From Amphimedon queenslandica (taxonomy: Eukaryota > Porifera > Demospongiae > Haplosclerida > Niphatidae): a DNA stretch of 64,000 bases. The notes below the pieces were generated by a model that worked only from the letters and a program-made list of their open reading frames with translations, made no database searches and was not told the DNA's origin. Where the stretch lies: the NCBI RefSeq assembly GCF_000090795.2, contig NW_003546248.1, positions 45,009 through 109,008 on the forward strand, written 5' to 3'. Position numbers and translations under genes: made by a program. Positions 1 through 11,912 of the stretch are shown piece after piece (the stretch's first letter is position 1; each line of letters begins with the position of its first letter).

Positions 1-2034
1 AAGGAAGACACATTAAGTAGTCATGGAGTCCTTCATTCTCCACAATTTCTTTGAAATCACTGGCAAGAGTTATTTCCTGTAGACTAATGAGCCCAACTTG
101 TAAACTAGTCCTGTATAATTCTGGCAATAGTGGGATGTCATTGTATTCGTCTATTGTCCTGTAGACCAGGCAAAGAATTGGTTTTATTGTAGACCACTCA
201 TGTCCAGTCTTCACTTCAGCCTGATGGATTGCTTCGTAGTTTGTTTTTTGAAGAAACTGCTGCATGTGTGATATGACCTGGAGTAGTAGCGAATGAAACT
301 CCTCCTTCCTTGATAGCATTGGGCTCACAAGGGCAAGGTAAACGCTTATAAAATAACTGTAAATTGAAAAATAAAAATTAAAAATTTACTGAGCTAATTA
401 AGCTTGGTAATAGACTAATTTTGGCTTGCACATTGATTTAATTGACACAAATTTATTGCAAATTAATTTACTTGATCATGGTGCTGTTGTGTTCAGTGAC
501 AGTTCCTTTTGAAGCTAGCCTCTTGTGACTGGATGCTTCCATAATCCTCTCTATTATCAATGGGCTGGCTATTTTATGGTGGCAGGATGGGGAGAAGCTT
601 AAAGCAAACAGAGTTGAGAGTCCAAGGTGTGTATTTACTATGCCAAATTGAGGACAGAGCATGATTGAGGTCATCTGGTCTAACAAGTTTGGCATGCTAG
701 CAATCTCTTCTCTAAACTCTATCAACTCAGCAAGACTAAAGAAGGAATGCAATAGATTAAATAAATTAATTATACAAGTATATAGCATATGTTATTGAAA
801 AGGTCTTGATTGTTATGCCATTTTATAAAGTCATAGTTCTGCCTATGGTGGTCGGGACAACCACCTCAACAAATGAACCAACAGTTCATCACTTAGACCA
901 ACCATCCAATTTACATTAATAACCATGATACATAAAGCATGACATTGTAGTCTACTAGTATGGTGTACATAAATTTAAAAGGAACACTATTAAGCCGGAT
1001 TTACAATATGACGCTAGGCCAACGTAACGTCAATTTTTAATCAAAAGCATAGGCGATTTGACCTTTTCACGCATGCTTCACGCTGGAGTTGAACCAGATT
1101 CAACTTCTGTGTCAACGTAACGTCAGGACTAGCGTCATATTGTAAATCCGGCTTTAGTCTCCAACCACCTCTACTTTTATTATAGGCTGAACCTCATAGA
1201 ATATAGATACATGATTCCTTACTTTGCCATAGTCCCTATGCCACTGTACATGATAGTTATTGCTGATCTAACAACAAAATAATAGCCATCAAGATAAGCA
1301 TAGTGCATGTTAGCAATGCTAAGCTTCTCATTTGGAATAGCTTTTATTCGAAGTATTGAGCTAGCAATTAGTTCCACTAGATCAGGAAAGTTGAATAAGT
1401 AACAGCGAACTCCAATAGTGGACGAGAGGCTCCAGAAATACTTGAGTGCTGCATGCTCTAGGCACTGGAGTTTAAATGGTAGTTTTTCCCATGGGATCCC
1501 AGCAAGGAGTCTCTTGATTTTCAAGAAGACATCAGCTCCAAAATTATGTATAAAGTAAAGGTGATGGACTTTGACTATATCTGGGGTTGTCCTCACAAAC
1601 GATTCGTTTATATGATCAACGAAATTGTAATCCAAGACTTGATCATATTCCTCTTGAGTGAGACTACCTTCTAGAATAGACTCTTTGATGCTTTCAAGTT
1701 GTCCTGATACGGTGGTGATGGCATTAATGATGTCCTGGACAGTACTCAGGTCACCATGAGTAGTGTAGGATACTGTGAGGGTGTCTCCTTCTCTAAAGTG
1801 TATGTTTCTCAGTTCCTGGTTGTCCTCGAGTACAAATGAATTAAAATAAATTGTTTGTAGACACAGTGGTATGTGGAATTTGTCTTGTACTCTTCTCTTC
1901 ACTTCTAGTCCTGTTTGGGGATACTGAGAGAATGTCAGGCTCCTGTCTTTAGGTAGTGGGTAGTCATTTTTATCTTTATCAACAGTTGGTTGAAGTTGTA
2001 AAGTCACTTGTAGGTAAGATTCTTCTTCTTGCAT
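1..2034 (-). CDS. Hypothetical protein with N-terminal ubiquitin-like domain (3' end outside window)
   Basis: I do not recognise this family. Three exons are visible: 2034-1223, 735-472 and 344-1, the last running off the window. All joins are phase 2 with GTAAGG or GTAAAT donors and AG acceptors, and the frame stays open throughout. Residues about 35-90 look like a ubiquitin-like fold (basic VKRRVQDKF helix, then the LEDNQELRNIHFREGDTLTV segment). The rest is leucine-rich and helical, as in armadillo/HEAT-type scaffolds, but no repeat consensus is clear. A 161-bp MITE sits in intron 1. Function unknown; a protein-interaction role in ubiquitin-type signalling is inference only. Confidence 0.65.
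993..1153. mobile_element. MITE with 25-bp TIRs and TTA target duplication
   Basis: A 161-bp element lies in intron 1 of the ubiquitin-like-domain gene. Both ends begin AGCCGGATTTACAATATG and the inverted match is perfect for 25 bp. An inner GACGTTACGTT/AACGTAACGTC match is slightly offset. The flanks carry TTA at 990-992 and 1154-1156. A 3-bp TWA-type duplication is typical of PIF/Harbinger elements. No coding capacity. Confidence 0.8.
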
Positions 2035-2226
2035 TGTTGCTTTTGCTTACACATAGTCACACCCTATAAAGGTGGAGTTATGCATGTATGAATAATAATT
2101 ATTTGCAAACAATCAAATCAACTAAAGTTTCCAATTAATGATTTCACATGACAAGAACTATAATAATAAAGCTGCCTAACTAACAACTACTAGCCAAAGA
2201 ATAAAAATGATTAATTGTTAAAATAG

Positions 2227-4881
2227 TTATCCGATCAAATTTTTAGCTTCAGTGAACAAGGTGCCAATGCTATCCTGTGCTTGCCTTTTGAGCCAAGTCT
2301 CTGCTTTCTTCACCACCAACTCCCATTCATCACTTTGTGTAGAATAGCGTGAGCGTAATACAGTAATCACAAGTACAGTAGCCCACACTTCACCACTGGG
2401 ACAGTCAGAAGGACACTTGTCCTTTATATCAGTGAAGCTCAACTGCAAGAGCGAAGCTAATTCTTCATTGAGAACCCACGAACCATTAGCTTGCTGTAGG
2501 AGGATTAGAGAAGAGAGAGAATCCACATTTGTACTGGGAATCTTGGAATCGGGTGCAAAAGACATACATGCACTGTCTTCTTCTTGCCCTAGTAGATCAT
2601 CAATCACTCGTAGTTGAGGCTCTGGAGCAGACCTGGAGCTTGTAGCACCATCAAAAACTGGTGTGGTATTGGATCTCCTTGAGAAACTACCTGCCACTGA
2701 AGACAAAGCAGACCCAATGCTTGACAGGAATCCTCCTCCAAAACCTCCTTTTTTCTTTGCTTTTGTCATAAACATTGCTGAATTAGTAGCAAGTGACTCA
2801 GATTGATATTCTAGACAATCCAATTTATCTCCACGAGTCAGTACATTATCAATGGAGGCACTGCATAGATACATAACGTCTGCAAGCTGATCTCTTAATG
2901 CTGACATGCTGACCCTTGTTAGCGGCTCATTGATTGGTGTAGAGAACTCCTCATCAACAGCAATGAAGGCAGTTTCACTTGATATCACATTCGATTCTAT
3001 GCTCAGCTTGATGATATCCTCCTTTGGCTGCTTCTCTTTCTCAAGCTCCAGTATCCATGTCTTTGCAGCAAGATGGTGTATAGTGCTCACCCCATGATCA
3101 CTAGGGCTCTCCTTAAAAGAGACAGTGTGGGTTACATTGATGGGGTCTTCAGACGTTATTATTTGACCACTTAATGTCACTTCACCTTCAAGAGGACTGG
3201 ATATGTCGCTGCTCTTTACTATTCCGTATATTGTGATCCTTTCTCCTTCGAATATCCTTGGCAGTGTTTTAGGAACCTGCTTCACATGTATGTCGTCAGA
3301 GGCAGAGAATTTGAAAGAGACTTTAACGTTGGAGAGTAAAGGCTGTAGAGCATGCTTCAAACTTCTGATCACCTAATAATGAAAGTCATAGTACATTACA
3401 GCCTGAAGATAACTTGTATATTTTTTAATGTTTTATTGATTATTATTATTATTATCATTATTACCTTTGGTTGTAATCTTTCTCCTTCCTTTACGAATTC
3501 AGCCGTACCATCCCCAGCAGAAGCCATTCCTTCAACAAGAGCGGAAGAAGCACCTGAACCAATACCAAACGTGAAACACCTATTATAGTAATAATAATAA
3601 GAAAATTCACAATAACATAACAACATACATTACATTCTTGACACATGTTTAAACGACTTACTTAGCAATGTTTACATTACGTTTCACTTCATCAATACAC
3701 TCAGTGGTATTACTGACACTCCCGTCAGTTAATAAGAAGATCTGTCTAGTGAAATCTTTAATCGGATCCTTCTTGTAAATATCACGGAGTGGAGGTAGAA
3801 TCTCGGTACCACCGAGATCAGCCTTCAGTGATTGTGCATGATCAATGGCTTTCTCAAGGTTCTTCTGATTATATGGAACACTCGTAGAGAAGAGACTTAC
3901 GTAGCGAGAACCAAACCCATAAATATTGAAGTAGCATCCCTCGGGGAGACTCTTAAGAAAGAGTACAAGTGTCTCTGAGGCACTCTTGATGTAGCGACCG
4001 GACATGCTCCCACTTCGATCAACAAGAAACACAAACTCACACTGAGTTGAATCACTGAGTGCTGGGAACTGAGGCATGAAATTAATCATGAGCAAGTGGT
4101 CGGATTTAAAAGTACCATCACTCCCCTTTCCTTTCTCCACCACAGCTATAGGGCTATGAGGCTCAATTAGACCAATCTGAATGACCAAATCAGTTTTGAG
4201 AATGAGTGCATGCTCTTCTGATAAAGTAACGACCTTTATATCAGCATCTGCCTGCTCTTCAACAGAAATAGAGTGAGTAGCTGACGTTACAGATGCTATG
4301 CTAGTTGCATTGTGCACTCTTAGAAGAAACTGGGAAACACCAGCTTGACCATCTACTGAAGCTTCGCTTGGTGGAGCTGGTGTTGCTCCTATTCCCTGGG
4401 AGGTAGCTGGAGTGTATCTTGGTTTTAGCACAGCTGGGAGGGTGAAAGATAACTTCCCCTCGGCATCTATAGGTAGCTGCCAATCAAGGCTGAGCTCAAT
4501 CTCTGCTTTGCTTCCTCCTGGGAGATTCCCAAGAGATACTGAAAATATATCCTTACTGAGCTCCTCCCCGAGTGCAGCAGGCAATCCGCTGGCAATGGCG
4601 TCATCATAAACCACCTTCGCTTCCTCTTTCTCTCTCACGTCTGCTTTGATTCGCCTTCCATCTATGAGTGCAGTTAAATCGGTAAGGACGTATTTCTCCT
4701 CCAGGGGCATTCGAAACGTAACTTCCACCGGGCCAGTGTTATCATTGTCATAGATGAGCTTAATGGAGAGGCCCACCACGTAGCCATTGATGTCACCCTC
4801 TACGGCCAGAGAACGAAGAGGAAGGGCCTTCCCGCTCTCCTTTACCAGTAGCCCTACTTCTGCCTGAACTTCTGCTGACAT
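2227..4881 (-). CDS. VIT and von Willebrand A domain protein (VWA5A/ITIH-like)
   Basis: Three exons, 4881-3662, 3579-3465 and 3372-2227, give 826 residues. Residues about 15-140 form a VIT domain, the module shared by inter-alpha-trypsin inhibitor heavy chains and VWA5A. Residues about 282-445 form a VWA domain with an intact MIDAS motif DRSGSMS at 288-294, so metal-dependent ligand binding is plausible. Exon 3 carries a Gly/Ser-rich low-complexity stretch (KKGGFGGGFLSS) and a C-terminal helical region found in cytosolic VWA5A-type proteins. No signal peptide is seen, so an intracellular location is favoured over a secreted ITIH role. The exact orthologue is uncertain; the family call is firm. 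Confidence 0.88.
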
Positions 4882-5296
4882 TTTCTGTGAAGACTGTGAT
4901 AATCAAAGGTGAGAGTCTGTAATTTAATTTCCCCATGACCATGATGCAGCACTCTTGGACCACACCTAGATCCTCTAGCTAGCAAGGAAATTAATGCGTG
5001 GGTGAGCTCAGAGAAAACTTATTGATTTTGGAAAGACCATGAACGAAATGCTAATGATAATAACTGTATTGGCTAAGAATGTACAATGAAGATTAATGTA
5101 TAGATTATTTTTAATAAAAGTATAAACTAATTCACAAGAGAAAACAATTCAAATAATAATGATAATAATAATAATATTAATAAATAATCATAGAACTATA
5201 GTATCTTTTTAAGTTTAGAGAACTAAACACAAACAATAATGCTGCAGCTGACAATTCATGAAACACTCGCGGAGAAATAAAGATAAACAAGAGATT
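4882..5296. other. Intergenic, VWA gene promoter side
   Basis: About 415 bp between the start codon of the VIT/VWA gene and the twinfilin stop codon. It is AT-rich with a short (AAT)n run near 5155-5185. I see no gene, structured RNA or mobile element in it. Confidence 0.5.
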
Positions 5297-7753
5297 CTAC
5301 CTCTTCCTTCCAGGTGGTTTGGGTTTAGCAAACTGAGGTCTATAGGCTTGCTGAACTGGATGTAACTCATCCATTAAGAACTTCTCAGTTACCTCTGAAG
5401 GATCATCCAACTCAAGCTAAAGGAGAGAGAGAGGGGGGGAGAAGAAGAAAGAAGAAAATGGTGAAAGAGAGGGACACAGTGTTTTGCTTAAACTTACGGT
5501 TTTATCTATGGCAACCCCGTCTTCCTTCAATGCATATATTAATGGACTCTTACATGAGGAGTATACCATTCTCTCCTTTACCGAGCACTTGTAACCGGGA
5601 CAAGAATAAATAAAAACTGGAAAGGAGAAGGAAGAAAGAGCACACATTTATTGTAAGGGATAAGTAAAGGCTAATAATAGTTATTTTATATTAGTATTAT
5701 TAGTATTATTAGTACTATTAAGACTACAGTATTACAAGTACATGTACATTGTATTTCTTACTAAAGCTCTCAAGGTAATCTCCCTCATGAGTGTGTTTAA
5801 AGAGATACAAGTGATAACCAGGTTTAGTGGTTGAGATATGACTGGCTATGTCATCAGGTTTTAAACTGTCGGCTGCATCTTCAAGAACTATCACCTCCTT
5901 ATCTAAATCAATAGACTAGAGAGAAGAGGAAGAAACAAAGTAAATAATTATTAGTCACACTTGGTTAAATTAAATAGATTTACATGTATGTACATGCAAA
6001 TGTATATGTACATAGGTTATCATTAAGTTATTGTATAGAGCACACTGTGTTTGAACATCTGTCACAATCTGTTTGATAAACTACCAATTCATGTGACTCC
6101 CCTTTCCATTTCAAATTATCTTTAAGCACTCTTCTATACATATATATCTCTCTCCCCCCCTCTCTCTCTTTCTCTTACCAGTTGAATGTACTGTATCCTT
6201 TTCTTTTTCAAGTCCTCAATTGCAGCTAATGCATCATCATGAAGAGGGAAGCTAACGCCTTGAAGGTGACTCTGTCTTGTGGTAGTACCAACATCAACAT
6301 GATCCTAAAAATAAAGAAAATCATGAATACATATGCACATGCACAGCATTGACAAATCAATGCAGTGATCTTTGTCAATGCATTTTTGTGTCTAATTCAT
6401 CAACTGACTTGATTCTCTTCTATTTCTTTCCATTCTTCTTCTTCTCTTGTCAACGGAGGAGGAGCATTAACTGACTCTACGTGTTTATGGTATCCTTTTA
6501 ATGTCATCTCATCCTATAATGGAGGAGAGGAAAGGAGGGGGAAAGAAGCAATCATTAACACTCGTTAACACTCGAGCCTCAAATAAATAATGTCAGTTTA
6601 TCCAGTCACCAAACAAAACATTCCTCATGTACATTATGTAGGATTCTAGCTCTTACTTTATTAGTGGCACTAATGTCATAGATTAGTACACCACTGCTGA
6701 ATGACTTCTTCATTGTGGCTTTGGTAGCTGAATACAACATCTTTTGTCTAACCTAAAAAAACGGAGAGAAGTGTAAAGAGGAGAGGGTAGGTTTGAAAGT
6801 TAATACTAACTGGTGCTTCATCTGGTGTGTATGTCAGAAAAACCCAGAGATGCTTTTCGTAAGCGTTTCTCTCATCCAGACGATACAAAATGTAGCAGGC
6901 TTCCTTGTCTTGGAGGCAAGGGAGAATCAATGAATCATAATGTACACAGCAACAGTTAAGGACATAACATTGATTTGATACTAACATTGATTTGATACTA
7001 ACATTGATTTGATACTAAAACTTATTTGATACTAACACTGACTCAAGATTAGCATTATCTCAGACAAATGTTGATAAATATACTGTATATAAAATGAATA
7101 TGATATAACACCTGGATTATTGAATTTCCTATACATGCCAAATTAGGAACATGTGAATGAAAGGTGAATATATACACTGTATACATCAGGCCACAACATC
7201 CTACGAAATGGCTGCCAAACAAACTGGCTACACCAGTTATGGGTGTTAGGAACAAGCTCTGACTTTCCCTTAAACACATAACTACAATGTGTTCAAAGGA
7301 GAGAGCGGTAAGGAAAAGAAAAGTGAGAGAGAGAGAGAGAGGAAAGGAGGAGGGATATCATCTTCCCAGGTTCCGTTCGGCGGTCTGTGTTCTCTTGCGA
7401 CAAGTTGCTCTAAAGATAATACAAAAATACATACATTCATTAAGCATTCCATGCACTCAAAATAGCCATGGTATTGTATTGCTAAGAATGCAATGAATAG
7501 TATGAGTGTGTGTGGAACTGCATATATTAATATATTCATACCATTCTCAATGGCGACTTGTAGAATACGCAGTTTCCCGTTCAATGCTTCAGCTATTAAC
7601 TCGTTGAGTTCATCAGAAGCTAAAAGAAGGAAGGAGAGGTAGTGACATAAAGATGAGTAAAAGGGTGCTGGAGAGTAAGTACAGTCCGTGTCTGGAGTAT
7701 ATTGCACGTGTATGGTAAGGTAACTAACGTTTGATCCCAGTTTGATGAGCCAT
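5297..7753 (-). CDS. TWF: Twinfilin (actin monomer-binding, two ADF-homology domains)
   Basis: Ten exons give 334 residues, close to the 350 of human twinfilin-1: 7753-7729, 7619-7542, 7409-7359, 6941-6811, 6752-6657, 6513-6409, 6304-6179, 5915-5762, 5616-5498, 5416-5297. Twinfilin sequesters ADP-actin monomers and caps barbed ends. Recognisable segments in order are MAHQTGI (start), [19 protein letters not shown] in ADF-H 1, [10 protein letters not shown] and [20 protein letters not shown] in ADF-H 2, and a conserved C-terminal tail [18 protein letters not shown], the capping-protein and lipid-binding region in known twinfilins. Intron 3 (7358-6942) begins ATATCC and ends AC, with a U12-type branch site; no GT-AG join preserves the protein there. 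All other introns are GT-AG. Confidence 0.95.
6942..7358 (-). other. U12-type AT-AC intron of twinfilin
   Basis: On the minus strand the intron starts ATATCCCT, one base from the U12 consensus ATATCCTT. It ends TGTAC, and TCCTTAAC (6962-6955) lies about 12-14 nt before the AC, where the U12 branch site belongs. Splicing GAT G / AT TAT rebuilds EDDYDSLILP, which aligns with the animal twinfilin core. See findings. Confidence 0.88.
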
Positions 7754-8319
7754 TGCCTTTAAAAGATACAGAAACTGTCACTATGCTGCCTCTTTTTAAT
7801 AGTGTAACTTTTAGACTGACTTTATCAATGTCAAGCAAGCAGACACTGACACGCCCAAATTAACCTAGAATCAATAACTTTTAATAACTTAATCTACAGC
7901 CCACGCATTTAATACTGTATAATAATTATTCTCAGAGCAATGTTAAAAATTTATAAAAATTTTCATTTTGATTGGAATTAATTCAAACTTTCTAAACGAC
8001 ATAGTGTACATGTATCTGCACCAAAATAAATTATAAAAACAAAGAATATTATTTTTCATTTTTGACAAAACTTGACCAAAGACTGGCTTTGGTTTGATTT
8101 TGGAGCTACTTTTAAAATTTGTTTAAAAAATCCAATTCGCTAACAAGAAGCTGAGCACTATGCCAAAACCTTGTGGGAGACCCTGATACTATTATGTGAT
8201 AATTGGTATAATCATAATCAAAAACTATAAACCAATATATGATCTACTAAACTGGGAACTAAAATCAACTATGGCTAACTACTGGAGATTAAATAATAAG
8301 TATTTTTATAGTCACACGG
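7754..8319. other. Intergenic region between twinfilin and the DUF4139-like gene
   Basis: About 566 bp, AT-rich. Around 7970-8130 it holds a weak copy of the dispersed family A repeat (aaaattttcattttgattgg and a gaccaaagactggctt segment). I see no gene. Confidence 0.5.
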
Positions 8320-11003
8320 TCACTGCTCCATTGGTACAGCTGATGACAAGGTATCCTTTGGTTTGGGGATATTCTTTTCAAATTTGATAGAAGCAATTAG
8401 ATTAGTCAACTGCTTTTCAAGCTCCTTCTTCTTAGCCCTAGCTTTCTTCACCCCTTCCTATCAAAAAAACATTAAAAATAATAAGAACTTCAAAATAATA
8501 ATGGATACAATGAGATTTATTCAACAAAAAAAATTTGCAAATTTTGCTATTATTTTTGTTCCGTTGCAAAAATTAAAATTGTGAAATTCGAAAAATTCTG
8601 CAGCTCCATTGCCACGTGGTACAGTTTGCAAGCAATTTGCAAAAATTTATTTCATGAAATCTTAGAAATACAGGATTCATAAAAAATTTTGTCACATAAA
8701 TTTCATGGTATACTATAGGCTCTCTTTCTCACCTTAGCGGCTTTAAGCTTCTCTTCCTCCTCCTCAAGACTGTTGATATACTTAGCAGCTTGTTTGGTGT
8801 GATTCTCAAGTGCCGATATATTCTCTCTTATGTGACTCTGATTCCTGTTTATCTCCCTCTCCTCTCCCTCCTTCTCAAATATATCTCTCTCCCAGAATCC
8901 AATCTGCTTGCGCAATTCAAAGGTCTTCTTCAAAGACTCAGTCGTCGGTGCATCCAAGTAAGATTTGGAAACCCAGCGATCGAATTCCTCCTTATCAAGG
9001 CCGCGAATACCATGCTCCTTCCTGTCTGTAATCTCTTCACGGACTAGGAAAGACTTCTTCTCAACTTTTGGATCAACTTGAAAGCGGAACTGGTAGAACC
9101 TGTCGGTGATGTCAACAGGCTCCTCCTCCTCGTTGTTGGGATTCTGAACCAGGTCATACTGCTCAAGGAAGAGGTGGTTGAGAAGGAAGTCAAGCTGCTT
9201 CTCGCTCTTATTTGAAATACGGTATATGGTAACCTCCCTATGTATCCTATAGAGGCCAACGTTTCCATCCACAATCTCAATGCGGTGAGGACGTAGATAA
9301 GTACTGTCGTTACCTTTAGATACTTCACAGCCGAGCTCCACTGCATAAGGTATGGGAGGAGACTCATCTCCTGGGCTAAGAGTGGGTAGGGTACTCTGCC
9401 CCAGGAAAGCTTCAGCAGTTGTTAATATAACACTGCCTCCCTCTAGTGTACGACCTGTGGTGTTCTCAAATAAAATGGAGGACAGTGGATTCCCTTTTCT
9501 TATCGTCTCGTCGTATAGGACCACCTGTTGTCCTTCAAGTTTAGTCTGGAGCATCGTAACGATTGCCTTTTGCTTTCTCTGAGCAGTGACATGCATTGGT
9601 ATCTGATAGTAGGAGAGGTGATCCTGGGCTGCCATTACAAACTGTGCCTGTGATAAAGAATGTCCCAAAGTAAATTGTAAATTGTAACAATAGTATTGTT
9701 GATTCAGTCTTAACACTCTCAAAATAACAGTAAGAATAATACAATGTACTATACATGTATCTTTTGGTATTGCATGCACATGTATGTATTTATGTATTAA
9801 GCATTAGGTAGCACAGTTTCTTGTCTCTCTCTCTTTCTATTTCTCTCTTGTCCCTCTTACCTGTGAGATGGTTCCAGCTGCTGCTACTCCTCCTCCCTTT
9901 CCCCTACTATCCACATAGGACATGTGGAGGACTGCATTGTCATTGATAGTGTAATCAGAGAGAGAGCGACCATCCTCCACAGCCTTACCACAAAACACGA
10001 GTTTAAAAGAGAAAGGAGACACTCCTTTCTTTTTGGCCACTTTACTCTTCACAGCGAGGACAGAGTCCTTTGGATTGGCGCGTATAGTTATCGAAGACCC
10101 ATCAAGGGTTTTCACAACAAGACGCCAGGCTCCTTCATCATTTTGCTCTTTCTCAGAGTGGATAGCAGGAGCACCGACAACCAGAGTGACCTTAACGTCG
10201 TTCCAATCCTCCCAGAGTGAGTTTTCAATGATGGCTAGTCCGTGAAGCATTAGCTGGTTAGGCTGACGAGGATCTGACGACATACGATAGGAGCTCTTCC
10301 ATTCACTGACCTGAAACCCGTACCTGGCAATGAGATTCTTGGGAGAATCCACGTTTGAATAAAACACAGAGAGTTTCTGCATGTCCTCCCTGCTTTTGTT
10401 CTTAGTGAGATCCAAAGAGAAGGATATATCCTGACGGACTTGTTCCTCAGAGAGGCACACATTACGAATGCTATCCAAGGGGTACATCCCTAGGCGTCCC
10501 CCTGGGAGGTACAAGGCGACGTGCTCCTGTGATGTTGACTCTCCTCTAACGCTTATGTTCTCTTCAATCCCGAGGACACGCCCCTCAATCCCTTGCTCCG
10601 CCCCATCGTTAGTTTGAAGCACCACCTGGCAGCCAACAAGTGAGCGTATCAAACTCAGTAGCGGCTCCGTTTCTTTTATCTCGATATTTGCAGTCGGTTT
10701 TGTGGCTTCGTAGGCAATATTACCAACATTGGCTGACGCATCGCCTAAAAACTCGAGCGATTCCAGAACATTCTTCATGAGGTCCGTTGGGAAGTAGAGA
10801 TCAATCTGCCCGTTCCCACTGACCGTTGTCTGCCTCTCAAATACAGCATATCCATTGTCATAGAGTGTGACACCTGTAATGGGCATGCGGACTGGTGGGG
10901 GTGTGTGTGGAAAAGAATTGCAACATAAATTAGTTTAGTGGAGGGAGAGAGAGAGGGGAAAGAGAGAAGGCTTACCGGCAGTATCCATAGCCTCCATGTC
11001 CAT
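8320..11003 (-). CDS. DUF4139-like protein with embedded ubiquitin-like domain
   Basis: Four exons, 11003-10976, 10891-9861, 9647-8733 and 8457-8320, give 703 residues. The tiny first exon (MDMEAMDTA) is supported by a clean donor and frame. Residues 15-250 and 340-600 resemble the DUF4140/DUF4139 (mucoidy inhibitor A-like) beta-sandwich proteins (LYDNGYAVFERQ near the N-terminus; ENSLWEDWNDVKVTLVVGAP). Residues about 265-338 are clearly ubiquitin-like: LVVKTLDGSSITIRA, then LVFCGKAVEDGRSLSDYT. The domain is internal with sequence on both sides, so it is a fused UBL and not a cleavable ubiquitin. The C-terminus is a charged coiled coil ending SAVPMEQ. Cellular role unknown. It lies 224 bp head-to-head from the TBK1-like kinase. 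Confidence 0.8.
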
Positions 11004-11226
11004 GATCAGATTTTAATGTATTTTTCTCGGGGCACAGGGTACTTCTTCTTCAGCTGCTATTAAAGTGCTAATAAAATCAAAGAAAGACACACCCCTTATA
11101 GTTTTATAAATAGACTTCTTTTCAATGACGTTACCTATTTTATAATGAGAGGGTATTTCCCCAAAACTTACCCCATTTACTTCTCTTCAATCTTCATCCA
11201 TTTTCTGCATCAATTAACAACCAGCA
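11004..11226. promoter_or_regulatory. Shared promoter region, DUF4139-like gene and TBK1-like kinase
   Basis: Only 223 bp separate the two divergent start codons, so this stretch must hold both promoters. No TATA box is obvious for the plus-strand gene. The call is positional only. Confidence 0.5.
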
Positions 11227-11801
11227 ATGGCTTATAATTATCAGCAAGTGAGGCCAGCCTTCATCGGAGGAGGAGACGAGACTGAATACTACTCTCTCAG
11301 TTACATATGGTCGTCAAAAGACAAGCTGGGCCAAGGAGCCACTGGACAAGTATTCGCTGGCTACAGTAAAGTAAAGAGAGAGAAGGAAGGAAGGAGTGTT
11401 GTATATTTGATTTTTAGAGGTCTGGTGACAAGGTTGCCATCAAGATGTTCACAAGCCCAAGCGAGTACAAGGCGATGCAAAGCGAAATGCAAACAATAAA
11501 GGCACTCAAGACTCACCCAAATATTGTTTCATTCTTTGAACTGAATGAAATTGAGGTTATCAAGCCGTACCCTGTTTTATTAATTTTTTTATGATAGAAA
11601 AAGCATCAATATCACATTATTGCAATGGAACTTTGCAATGGAGGGAGTCTGTATGAAGTTATCGATTCTCCTCAAAATGCATACGGACTTGACGAATATC
11701 AATTTAAGAGTGTCATTTTTGACGTTGGTAAGAGTTTTATTATACAATCATTATTATTATTATTATTATTATTATTACCCATTATACGTACACACATTCT
11801 G

Positions 11802-11845
<44 letters not shown>

Positions 11846-11857
11846 TATTATTATTAC

Positions 11858-11912
<55 letters not shown>

